This document shows positions 35,718 to 44,960 of a stretch of DNA of 64,000 nucleotides, piece after piece. The stretch spans positions 131,765 through 195,764 of the forward strand of contig CAZGJZ010000009.1 in NCBI GenBank assembly GCA_964525935.1, read 5' to 3'. The stretch's first letter is position 1. Each line of letters begins with the position of its first letter. This DNA is from UBA2377 sp964525935. Lineage in GTDB: Bacteria; Verrucomicrobiota; Verrucomicrobiia; Opitutales; Opitutaceae. The position numbers were made by a program, and so were the translations under genes. The notes under the pieces are model-generated. The model was not told where the DNA came from. It made no database searches and saw only the letters and a program-made list of their open reading frames with translations.

Positions 35718-38123
35718 TTCGGCGCGCAGCGCGGTCATTGGATCGACCTTGGTAGCGCGGCGGGCGGGGAGGTAGCAGGCGACGAGCATGACGACGGAGA
35801 GGACGGTGAGGTTGAGGCCGAGGAGCCAGAGGCCGGGGAAATTGACTTCGGGCATCGCGGAGGTGAGCACGCGGTTGAGGCCGTAGTAAACGGCGACGCC
35901 ACAGAGGAGGCCGACGACGAGCAGCTTGAGGCCTTCGCCGAGCATGAGCTGGAGGATGTGGGCGGCGGTGGCGCCGAGGGCGAGACGGATGCCGATGTCG
36001 CGGCGGCGCTGCTGGGCGAGCTGCGAGATCACGCCGGAGAGGCCGATGGCGGCGATGAGCAGGCCCATGCCGGCGGAGATCGAAAAGTTGACGATAATGA
36101 GATCGTTGCTGGCGAAGGCGCGCTCGAGCTGGGAGGTGACGGTGCCGGCGCCAGAGACGGCCAGGTTGCCATCGAGCGAGGCGACGGTCGTGCGCAGGGT
36201 TTTGAGCAGCGCGTCGGGGGCGACGGAGGAGCGGAGGACCAGCCCAAGGTAACGGTTACCCGTTTGGACCTGCGGGCGATAAACCTGGAGCCGGCTGGCG
36301 GGCGGCGTGGTCTGGGCGGCGACTTGCACATCGCCGACGACGCCGACGATTTCGTGCCAGGTGTCGGCCGAGCCGATGCGGATGCGGCGGCCGATCGGAT
36401 TGGCGCCGGGCCAGAATTGCCGGGCGAAGGATTCGTTGACGATGACGACCGCGGGATCACTGGCCTTGAGGCCAGGGGCGAAGTCGGTGCCTTGCTTGAG
36501 GGGGATTTTGGTCGTGGCGAAATAACCGGAGGAAACGGAGTTATTGAACGCGATGGGCTCGCGGCCGGGCTGGTCGGCGGGCCGCCCCTCGACGGCGATA
36601 GTCTGGGCATTGCCGGAGGAGAACATCGGCAGGTCGCCGCACAGGGCGGAACTTTCCACGCCGGGCAGGGCGTTCAGACGTTCGAGTAAGGTGGTGGTGA
36701 AGGCATTTTGCTCGGGCAGGGTGCTGTAATGAGTCGGAGACAGAACGATCCGGCCGGAGAAAAGGCCGTTTATCTGCCAGCCGAGGTCGCGTTGATAGAA
36801 GGTCTTGAAGCCCAGGCCGAAGGACGCGGCGATGCCGACGAGGGCGAAGGCGATGGCGAGCTGGCCGACGATGAGCAGGCCCTTCCAGCGATGCTGGTTG
36901 CGACCGGCGGTGGAGCCGCGGGCGTTTTCCTTGAGGGCATCGGCGGCGGAGGCGCGCGCAGAGAGCCAGGCGGGCAGCAGGCTGAAGGCGAGGCCGCTGA
37001 GCAGGGCACTCAGGAGCGCGAAGCCGAGGACGCGGGCATCGAGGGGAAGGTTGAGGATGGGACCTGAGCCGAGGTCGAGGTAGCGACCGACGATGTCATT
37101 GGACCAGGCGGCGACGAGCAGGCCGGCGGCGCCGCCCATGAGCGCGATGAGCAGACCCTCGGCGAGGAGCGGCGTCATCAATTGCCAGCGGTTGCCGCCG
37201 AGCGCGGCGCGCACGGCGAAATCGCGGTGGCGGCCGAGGGCGCGGGCCATTTGCAGGCTGGCGAGATTGGCGCAGGCGATGAGCATCATCGCGACGGAGA
37301 GGCCGGTGCCGAGCCAGACGACGGTGCGCGTGAACCCGTTCATGTTGGAGTCGTGCAGGCTGGTGAGCCGCAGGCCGCGGCCGGCGTTGTCCTTAGGGTA
37401 GGCGAGGGCGAGTTGGCGGGCGATGGTGTCGAGTTCAGTTTGCGCCGCGCTGACGGAGACGCCGGGCTTTAGACGACCGAAAGCCTGCATCATGCGTGCA
37501 CCATCACGCTGGGTGCGCATGCCAGGATAGGTGAAGCGCGGGCAGAAAAACTCTACGGCGCCGCCCCAGACGAACGGGGCATCAAAGGTCGGCGGCAGCA
37601 CACCGATCACGATGAAAGTGCGTGTGTCGAAGCGCACGGTGCGGCCGAGGATGGCAGGGTCGCTGCCGAAGCGGCGTGCCCAGGTCGCATAGGGCAGGAC
37701 GGTCACGTTAGCTTTGCCGTCTTGGTCTTCGTCGGCGGCGAAGCCACGGCCGAGCAGGAAACGTGAGCCGATGACGTCGAAGAAATTGGTGCTGACGATC
37801 GTGACGAAGACCTGCTCGGCGGGTCCGTCAGTGTGGGCGAGGGTTAATCGATCCGGGTTATAGAACGCGACGCCGGTGTAGGAGGTGGCGGTGTCACGGA
37901 GATCGAAGGCGTTGCCGGGTGCGTGACCCCCGTTCTGAGTGTTGCTCGCGGTGGCGAAGATGCGCACGAGGCGGTCGGGTTCGGGGTAGGGCAGGTTGCG
38001 GAGGAGGAGAAAGTTGGCGACGCTGAAGGACGAGGTGCTGAAACCGATGCCGAGCGCGAGGATGAGGACGGCGACGGCGGTGAAGCCGGGGGACTTGGCG
38101 AGCTGGCGAAGGGCGTGGGGCAT
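35715..38123 (-). CDS. ADOP/FtsX-type ABC transporter permease 4
   Basis: 802 residues. It starts with MPHALRQLAKSPGFTAVAVL and has the usual first helix, a periplasmic domain with FFDVIGSRFLLGRGF and GVLPPTFDAPF, FtsX module 1 (AMMLIACANLASLQMARALG), a second periplasmic domain, and FtsX module 2 with the final PARRATKVDPMTALRAE. Together with the upstream ATPase (38376-39068) and HlyD adaptor (39598-40857) it forms a MacAB-like system. Why four permeases are kept in tandem is unknown: different substrates or hetero-assemblies are both possible. Confidence 0.92.
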   Translation of the reverse strand: MPHALRQLAKSPGFTAVAVLILALGIGFSTSSFSVANFLLLRNLPYPEPDRLVRIFATASNTQNGGHAPGNAFDLRDTATSYTGVAFYNPDRLTLAHTDGPAEQVFVTIVSTNFFDVIGSRFLLGRGFAADEDQDGKANVTVLPYATWARRFGSDPAILGRTVRFDTRTFIVIGVLPPTFDAPFVWGGAVEFFCPRFTYPGMRTQRDGARMMQAFGRLKPGVSVSAAQTELDTIARQLALAYPKDNAGRGLRLTSLHDSNMNGFTRTVVWLGTGLSVAMMLIACANLASLQMARALGRHRDFAVRAALGGNRWQLMTPLLAEGLLIALMGGAAGLLVAAWSNDIVGRYLDLGSGPILNLPLDARVLGFALLSALLSGLAFSLLPAWLSARASAADALKENARGSTAGRNQHRWKGLLIVGQLAIAFALVGIAASFGLGFKTFYQRDLGWQINGLFSGRIVLSPTHYSTLPEQNAFTTTLLERLNALPGVESSALCGDLPMFSSGNAQTIAVEGRPADQPGREPIAFNNSVSSGYFATTKIPLKQGTDFAPGLKASDPAVVIVNESFARQFWPGANPIGRRIRIGSADTWHEIVGVVGDVQVAAQTTPPASRLQVYRPQVQTGNRYLGLVLRSSVAPDALLKTLRTTVASLDGNLAVSGAGTVTSQLERAFASNDLIIVNFSISAGMGLLIAAIGLSGVISQLAQQRRRDIGIRLALGATAAHILQLMLGEGLKLLVVGLLCGVAVYYGLNRVLTSAMPEVNFPGLWLLGLNLTVLSVVMLVACYLPARRATKVDPMTALRAE

Positions 38124-38131
38124 TTTTTTTG

Positions 38132-38233
38132 AGCGGTCAGCTGTCAGCGATCAGCGGTCAGCTTTGGAATATGAACGAAGGACGAAGGTGTTTCAGGGAT
38201 TGGCTGAGAGCTGACGGCTGAGGGCTGATGGCT
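38132..38233. repeat. Period-7 inverted repeat element after the ATPase gene
   Basis: Left arm AGCGGTC-AGCTGTC (from 38132), right arm GCTGAGA-GCTGACG-GCTGAG (from 38203). The spacer matches the element at 35613-35717 almost base for base. The downstream flank no longer enters an intact permease gene. Confidence 0.85.
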
Positions 38234-38265
38234 TATTTCGCGCGTCGGGCGGGGATGGAAATAGA
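38233..38265 (-). pseudogene. Possible 3' remnant of a fifth permease gene
   Basis: Right after the repeat element, the minus strand reads Ile-Pro-Ala-Arg-Arg-Ala-Lys-stop. The four intact permeases end in (Y/F)LPARRA(T/A)K and then a short tail before a stop placed at exactly this position relative to the repeat. The tail between PARRA and the stop appears deleted, and no upstream permease coding sequence remains before the ATPase gene. Short evidence only. Confidence 0.3.
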
Positions 38266-38375
38266 AGCGGGCAGAGCGAGCCGTTGAGCCATGACGAGGA
38301 CGTTGCCTGATGGGGTGGAACATTAGGCATTGCTCATTGGGTGTGGGTTTATTCCCGCGCGTGCGGCGCGCGGGC

Positions 38376-39068
<693 letters not shown>

Positions 39069-39079
39069 AGTTGGGTTAG

Positions 39080-39112
39080 GAAGATTGGCCACGGAGACGC
39101 GGAGACACGGAG
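39080..39112. repeat. CCACGGAGA-type repeat, left copy flanking the GxxExxY gene
   Basis: Starts GAAGATTGGCCACGGAGACG and continues with two further CGGAG units. The first 25 bp recur exactly at 39516-39540, forming direct repeats on both sides of the GxxExxY gene. Confidence 0.85.
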
Positions 39113-39115
39113 GGA

Positions 39116-39511
39116 TTAGGGTTGATGATTGGGGGTTAGAATGAGGCGTTTGATGCCGTCCTTGAGGAGACGGGTGTTGAAATTGAGTAACAGGCCCAGC
39201 TGTAGGCCGGAGATTTTTAGATAGGTGAGCACTTGGGCTTCGAAGAGCGGATCGTGACGCTCTACGCTCTTCAGTTCCAAGAGCAGGGCGTTGGAGACAA
39301 CGAAGTCGGCGCGGAATTCTCCGATGCCTTGGTTTTTGTAGATGACGGGAAGAAGTTTTTGGCGTTCGAAGCTGAGGCCGCTGGCGGAAAATTCCTGGGC
39401 GAGCGCTGCTTCATAGACCGACTCAAGCAAGCCAGGGCCAAGATGCCGATGAGCCTCGATGGCGAGGCCGATGACGCGTTCGGCCAATTGATCGAGGTCG
39501 GTTTTATTCAT
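39116..39511 (-). CDS. GxxExxY-family protein
   Basis: 131 residues, the standard size. It has the family signature GPGLLESVYEAAL (G-x-x-E-x-x-Y) near residues 26-38, then a nuclease-like core with GEFRADFVVSNALLLELKSV (the D-x-n-E-x-K spacing of PD-(D/E)XK folds). It ends with TYLKISGLQLGLLLNFN. Biochemical function unknown; such genes are scattered through verrucomicrobial genomes. It interrupts the HlyD-ATPase spacing and is enclosed by repeat arms, which suggests it arrived as a mobile unit. Confidence 0.9.
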   Translation of the reverse strand: MNKTDLDQLAERVIGLAIEAHRHLGPGLLESVYEAALAQEFSASGLSFERQKLLPVIYKNQGIGEFRADFVVSNALLLELKSVERHDPLFEAQVLTYLKISGLQLGLLLNFNTRLLKDGIKRLILTPNHQP

Positions 39512-39515
39512 GAGA

Positions 39516-39595
39516 GAAGATTGGCCACGGAGACGCGGAGAAATTGGTTTTGATGGAAGGGGTTTGGCTCCGTGTCTTGGCGTCTCCGTGGCTAA
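39516..39595. repeat. CCACGGAGA-type repeat, right side of the GxxExxY module
   Basis: The forward copy 39516-39540 is identical to 39080-39104. The inverted arm 39568-39595 (CTCCGTGTCTTGGCGTCTCC, then GTGGCTAA) ends 3 bp before the HlyD stop codon. Confidence 0.85.
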
Positions 39596-39597
39596 CC

Positions 39598-40857
39598 TCA
39601 GTTCAGTTTGATGCGGTCGTGGTCGTCGCTCTGGGACATGTCGGAGAGGATGACTTTGTCGCCGGGCTTCAGGCCGTCGATGACCTCGATGGTGTTGACG
39701 GAGCTGCGGCCGAGCTGGACGGGCGTGCGGATGGCGTAGACGCCGTCGGCATCGAGCTTGAAGATGTTGACCGTGCTGCGCTCCTGGCCGAAGGCGGGAC
39801 GATTGACGTAAACGACGTCGTCGAGGCGCTCGAGCTCGATGGTGCCGTCGACGGAGAGGTCGGGGCGGGAGCCCTTGGGGAGTTCGCCATCGATGAGCAC
39901 ATCGACGGTGACGGTGCCGTTTTGCACGGAGGGATCGATGCGGGAGACCTTGCCTTCGACGACGCCGTTGCGGGTGTCGATCTGGGCGAACTGGCCGGTG
40001 GCGATGTCCTTGGCCTGCGTTTCGGCGATGCGGATTTCCGCCTTGAGGCGGTTCGGATCGGCGACACGGGCGAGGTTGGTGCCGGGTTGGATCTGGGAGC
40101 CAACGTCGACTTCCGGGGGGATAAGCTGGAGCACACCATGGATGCTTGCGCGGACGGTGAGGGCGTCGAGTTCCTCGCGGCGGAGACGGGCCTGGCCCCG
40201 GAGGCGGTCGACCTCGGCTTCCTTCACGGCGAGTTGCGGGGCGATGGATTGCTGGGAGAAGGCGAAGCGTTTTTGCTCGATGGTATTGCGGGTGGCGAGC
40301 TGGTCGGCCGTGACGCGGAAGACGCGGAGGTCGAGTTCGGAGATGAGGCCGTCCTTGTAGAGTTCCTCGTTTACCTCGGCCTTGAGCTTGGCCTGCTCGT
40401 AATCGGCCTTGGCGGCGGCGGCGTTGGATTCGGCGAGGAGCACGGTGCTTTCGAGCTGCACCTTGGTGCCGACGAGATCGGCCTCGGCGGCCTTGAGCGC
40501 GGAGTCGGCGGTAGTGGCGGCCTGCTCGACGTCGGGATTGGCGAGGATGAGGATGACGCTGTCGGGCGTGACGGGTGCACCGGGGCGCAGGACGATCTTG
40601 GCAACGCGGCCGGGCGTGCGGGCGGCGATCCAGGTAATCTCCTCCGGGACGAGCGTGCCGAGACCGCGGACTTGGCGGAGCATCTGGCCGCGCTTCACGT
40701 CGCCGATCCAGACGGTGTTGCGCTCAACGGTCGGGGCGGCGGGCTTGAGGCGCGCCAGCAAAATAGTGATGCCGATCAGGGCGGCGGCGGCGACAGCGGC
40801 GTAAATGATGCGTTTCTTGCGCTTGGCTTTGGATTGGTCGGGGCGCGGAATGTCCAT
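39598..40857 (-). CDS. HlyD/MacA-type periplasmic adaptor
   Basis: 419 residues from ATG 40857. A cytoplasmic basic head (RPDQSKAKRKKR), one membrane anchor (IIYAAVAAAALIGITILLA, about 17-35), a lipoyl-like segment, a long coiled-coil hairpin (about 105-225, rich in Ala/Glu/Lys), then beta-barrel parts with VDVGSQIQPGTNLARVADP and a C-terminal LKPGDKVILSD. It would bridge the FtsX permeases to the TolC channel encoded at 23814. First gene of a sigma-54 unit. The predicted transcription start leaves only about 5 nt before the ATG, so translation may be nearly leaderless. Upstream in-frame codons overlap the promoter and are rejected. Confidence 0.9.
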   Translation of the reverse strand: MDIPRPDQSKAKRKKRIIYAAVAAAALIGITILLARLKPAAPTVERNTVWIGDVKRGQMLRQVRGLGTLVPEEITWIAARTPGRVAKIVLRPGAPVTPDSVILILANPDVEQAATTADSALKAAEADLVGTKVQLESTVLLAESNAAAAKADYEQAKLKAEVNEELYKDGLISELDLRVFRVTADQLATRNTIEQKRFAFSQQSIAPQLAVKEAEVDRLRGQARLRREELDALTVRASIHGVLQLIPPEVDVGSQIQPGTNLARVADPNRLKAEIRIAETQAKDIATGQFAQIDTRNGVVEGKVSRIDPSVQNGTVTVDVLIDGELPKGSRPDLSVDGTIELERLDDVVYVNRPAFGQERSTVNIFKLDADGVYAIRTPVQLGRSSVNTIEVIDGLKPGDKVILSDMSQSDDHDRIKLN

Positions 40858-40872
40858 GGATGCGCCAGTAAT

Positions 40873-40888
40873 TGCACACGCCGTGCCA
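40873..40888 (-). promoter_or_regulatory. Sigma-54 promoter B
   Basis: Minus strand TGGCACGGCGTGTGCA: GG-N10-GC and the full TGGCAC -24 hexamer. Predicted start near 40862, just before the HlyD ATG. Confidence 0.82.
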
Positions 40889-40923
40889 GCGTAAATGATG
40901 TCATGCAAACTATTGGAGCGTAT

Positions 40924-41000
40924 GGGTTAAAAATTATATGCTGATGACGGCGAAAGGCATCCGGCGTCGAACGCGGGACGGGGCTATCCCGGAAATGGGA
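40924..41000 (-). promoter_or_regulatory. Upstream activator region B
   Basis: GGGTTAAAAATTATA at 40924-40938 is identical to the block at promoter A and sits at the identical 36-bp distance. TCCGGCGTCGAACGCGGGAC starts at 40960. The inverted repeat TCCCGGAAATGGGA (40987-41000) is centred about 131 bp upstream of the predicted start. The rest of 40858-41192 holds only micro-repeats. Confidence 0.65.
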
Positions 41001-41052
41001 CGATGAAACCAAACGGTGAATGATGCTCGAACGCGGTCGCGGCTGAGAGGGA

Positions 41053-41171
41053 TTGGCCCACGGAACACGCGGCAGACACGGAAAGGAGCGGGTTTTGAAC
41101 CGCGGATTGGGTCGTTCGCGTAATCCTAATCGTTCTCGTGCTCTCGGGATTTCGGAGGAGAACGATTAGGA
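41053..41171. repeat. Micro-repeats downstream of the histidine kinase gene
   Basis: A CCCACGGAACACGCGGCAGA cassette starts at 41057. Perfect 14-bp inverted arms TCCTAATCGTTCTC (41124-41137) and GAGAACGATTAGGA (41158-41171) follow, enclosing 20 bp. The second pair could end the kinase transcript. Confidence 0.7.
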
Positions 41172-41192
41172 GTAGGTGAACGAGAATGATTT

Positions 41193-42536
41193 TTAGGCCG
41201 GGAGGCGGAGTGAGGCGAGGGTGCCTTGGGCTTCGTCGCGGTTTTTCAGGCTGAGCGCGCCGCCGTGGTTTTCGGCGATTTGGCGGCACAGCACGAGGCC
41301 GATGCCGGAGCCGGTCGGCTTGGTCGTGAAGAACGGCACGAAGAGGTTGGTCGCGTTGGCGATGCCGGGGCCGTCGTCCTCGATGAAAATTTCCAGCACA
41401 CTGCCGCGCTTCGCCCACGCGACGCGCACGCCGGCGGCGGGATGGCCCGCGGCGCGTTGTTCGAGGGCGGCTTCGACGGCGTTTTTGATGAGGTTGATGA
41501 GCACTTGCTCAAGCTGCGCGGCGTCACAGCCGAGGGTGACGGCGGGGCCGCCGGTGATCTGCACGGCGAGACGGGGCTCGAGCGCGACGACGCGGGTGAT
41601 GAGCGGGGCGATTTCGCAGGGAGCGATGGTGGGAGCGGGGAGTTTGGCGAGGCGGGCGTAGGCCTGCATGAAGCGGCTGAGGCCATCGGCGCGCGACTCG
41701 ATGATCTCGAGGCCGGAGCGCATATCGTCTTCCCAATCCGGCGCGCGTTTTTCGCGGCGGAGGATCGAGCCGAGGCTGCCGGCGAGGGATTTGATGGGCG
41801 CGAGGGAGTTGTTGAGCTCGTGGCCGAGGACGCGCACGAGACGCTGCCAGGCCAGCAACTCTTCCTCGCGCAGGGCCTGGCTGAGGTCGCCGATCACGAC
41901 GAGTTGATGGGGGCGGCCGCCTTCGCGGAAGAGGGTGCGGCGCATGCCCCAGCGGCCGGATTTGCCGGGGAAATTGAGGTTGAGAATGCGGGCGGGTTCG
42001 CCGGCGAGGCAGTCGGCGAGTTCGAGTTCGGTGGCGGCGCGACCGAGGATGCGCTCGGCGGGCTTGGCGAGGAGTTGCTGGGCCGAGTGGTTGGCGAGGC
42101 GGAGCGTGCCGGATTCGTCGAAGGCAAAGATGGCGACGTCGATTTCCTCCATCACGGTGCGGAGGAGCGCGGTGGCTTCCATCGCGCCGAGACGCTGCTC
42201 CTGCAGGGTGCGGCTGAGGGTGTTGATTTCCACCATGACGTCGCCGAGCGGCTCATCGCGGTTGGCGCCGCGGGCGCGCACGGAGAAATCGCCTTCGCGC
42301 AAAGCGGAGAGAAGGTTGGCCATCGTCTGCAGCGGACGGACCACGCGCATGCGGACGGCGGCCGCGAAGCCAAGCCAACAGCCGACGATCAGCAGCGTGA
42401 GCGTCCACTGCACCTTGGGCGTGGAGTCGCCGAGCCAGAGGAAGCACTCTGCCACGACGACGGCGGGCAGTCCGCCGAGGAGCGTGTAGTAGAAGACCGC
42501 GAGGTCGTGGCTTAGGCGGCGGTTTTTATTAGCCAT
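41193..42536 (-). CDS. Membrane sensor histidine kinase (NtrY/NtrB-like)
   Basis: 447 residues. Two membrane helices (about 13-35 and 43-61) are separated by only about 7 residues, so there is almost no periplasmic sensor. A HAMP-like region (about 62-115), a PAS domain (about 122-215), a HisKA dimerisation helix with phosphoacceptor His239 in VLGHELNNSLAPI, and a HATPase domain with INLIKNAVEAA (N box), EDDGPGI (G1) and GSGIGL (G2) follow. The LGHELNNSLAPI box is typical for partners of NtrC-type regulators. It would phosphorylate the regulator at 42954. An IVS-type gene is wedged between the two. Confidence 0.93.
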   Translation of the reverse strand: MANKNRRLSHDLAVFYYTLLGGLPAVVVAECFLWLGDSTPKVQWTLTLLIVGCWLGFAAAVRMRVVRPLQTMANLLSALREGDFSVRARGANRDEPLGDVMVEINTLSRTLQEQRLGAMEATALLRTVMEEIDVAIFAFDESGTLRLANHSAQQLLAKPAERILGRAATELELADCLAGEPARILNLNFPGKSGRWGMRRTLFREGGRPHQLVVIGDLSQALREEELLAWQRLVRVLGHELNNSLAPIKSLAGSLGSILRREKRAPDWEDDMRSGLEIIESRADGLSRFMQAYARLAKLPAPTIAPCEIAPLITRVVALEPRLAVQITGGPAVTLGCDAAQLEQVLINLIKNAVEAALEQRAAGHPAAGVRVAWAKRGSVLEIFIEDDGPGIANATNLFVPFFTTKPTGSGIGLVLCRQIAENHGGALSLKNRDEAQGTLASLRLPA

Positions 42537-42537
42537 C

Positions 42538-42948
42538 AGCGATCAGCGGTCAGCTTTCAGCTTCCGAACAAAGGCACCGAGCATGCGCTTGATCTGGCTG
42601 ATTTCGGAAGCGATAGCGTCATATTCAAGCGGGGCAATGTAGCCGAGTTCCTTTGCAAGGAGTAAGAAATACTCAAGCTCGCTGGCCGAGCCGTGAGCGA
42701 TATCGAGAAAGCGTTTCAGCTCCGCATCGCTGTCTCGTCCGCAGCCCTCTGCGATATTCGCAGGAATGGAAGCGGCGGCGCGTCGCATCTGCGACGTCAT
42801 GCCAAACAACTCATCCTTGGGAAAAGTCTTGGTTAGGGCATAGACTCTTAGCGTCACGGCATGACTGCGCTCCCAAATAGCCAAGTCGCGATAATTTTTC
42901 ACGGCGTAATAGGAATGGCTGACCGCTGAACGCTGACAGCTGATCGCT
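42538..42948. repeat. Period-7 repeat element carrying the IVS gene
   Basis: Left arm AGCGATC-AGCGGTC-AGCT (42538-42561); right arm GCTGACC-GCTGAAC-GCTG (42918-42948, continuing CAGCTGATCGCT). The arms are the same two inverted arms found between the permeases, but here they enclose a gene. The left arm encodes the last residues of that gene (Lys-Leu-Lys-Ala-Asp-Arg-stop). Confidence 0.85.
42543..42902 (-). CDS. Four-helix-bundle (23S rRNA intervening-sequence type) protein
   Basis: 119 residues, normal for the family. Begins NYRDLAIWERSHAVTLRVYA, then FPKDELFGMTSQMRRAAASI-PANIAEG, the diagnostic core, then ARGSASELEYFLLL-like text (HGSASELEYFLLLAKELGYI). Structural members form pentameric four-helix bundles; molecular role unknown. 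The family was named from insertions in 23S rRNA genes. Here it sits between kinase and regulator genes, bounded by inverted repeat arms, and its stop codon lies inside the left arm. Probably a passenger rather than part of the signalling pair. Confidence 0.92.
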   Translation of the reverse strand: MKNYRDLAIWERSHAVTLRVYALTKTFPKDELFGMTSQMRRAAASIPANIAEGCGRDSDAELKRFLDIAHGSASELEYFLLLAKELGYIAPLEYDAIASEISQIKRMLGAFVRKLKADR

Positions 42949-42953
42949 AAAAG

Positions 42954-44324
<1,371 letters not shown>

Positions 44325-44394
44325 GGGATAAGACGAATGGACGCGGCGAGCGCACCGGCTGTCAAGCTGGGGCGCGGTGCGCGCGGATACGGAC

Positions 44395-44643
44395 TCAGGC
44401 GGCGACCAGCGCGGAGACGTGGCGGCGAGCGGCGGCCGCGGCGGTGCGGGCGCGGAGGCGCAGCTGCAGTGTGCGACGCGTGCGATAGTCGTTGAGCGCG
44501 ATGCCGGCGATGCCGCCGATGGCGAAGACGTTGAAGAGCGTTTCGCCCGAGACCGGGGCGGCGTTGAAGGCGGCGACCGCGGTGGCGGCGATTGCGAGAT
44601 TGAGGACGACGTGCTTGAGGAGGGTGAGGGACGACTGATTCAT
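44395..44643 (-). CDS. Small membrane protein, first gene of the regulator unit (82 aa)
   Basis: 82 residues from ATG 44643: polar head (MNQSSLTLLKH), membrane helix (VVLNLAIAATAVAAFNAA), short loop (PVSGET), second helix (LFNVFAIGGIAGIALND), then a strongly basic amphipathic tail (RTRRTLQLRLRARTAAAAAR). It follows sigma-54 promoter C by 37 nt and precedes the activator gene by 70 bp. No family known. Its size, topology and position suggest a membrane-stress or signalling accessory, by analogy only with small membrane proteins of other sigma-54 envelope systems. Confidence 0.65.
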   Translation of the reverse strand: MNQSSLTLLKHVVLNLAIAATAVAAFNAAPVSGETLFNVFAIGGIAGIALNDYRTRRTLQLRLRARTAAAAARRHVSALVAA

Positions 44644-44690
44644 GGTGAGGACGAGTTGAGTTAAGTGGGATGGTTTGTTGCGGGGATAAT

Positions 44691-44706
44691 TGCACGCGCC
44701 GTGCCA
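44691..44706 (-). promoter_or_regulatory. Sigma-54 promoter C
   Basis: Minus strand TGGCACGGCGCGTGCA, differing from promoter B at one base. Predicted start near 44680, 37 nt before the small membrane protein ATG. Same 36-bp distance to the GGGATAGAATTT block (44742-44753). Confidence 0.82.
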
Positions 44707-44741
44707 AGTGTCTTTTGGTTTCGCAACACGCTGGGGAAGAA

Positions 44742-44826
44742 GGGATAGAATTTCCGTGATTTTTCCGGACGAAAAGTGGGCGCGGAATGTTTTCGCTAGC
44801 GGGAGGTGTGTTTCCCGAAAGCGGGA
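44742..44826 (-). promoter_or_regulatory. Upstream activator region C
   Basis: GGGATAGAATTT (44742-44753), then the inverted repeat TCCCGAAAGCGGGA (44813-44826, flanked by a further T/A pair), centred about 139 bp upstream of the predicted start. A half-related copy TTTCGCTAGCGGGA (44791-44804) lies 22 bp away, two helical turns. The remainder of 44644-44960 has no other recognisable feature. Confidence 0.62.
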
Positions 44827-44960
44827 AAACCCGCGGGGGTGACAGGGCGACACGTTGGGCTGGCGGAGGCGCGGCGAATATTCGGACGCCAACAGCTTGA
44901 CTCGCGCCGCATCCGGCTGCCGGCTGCGCGTGTTTTTGATCCCCAAATCCGTCCAAGACC

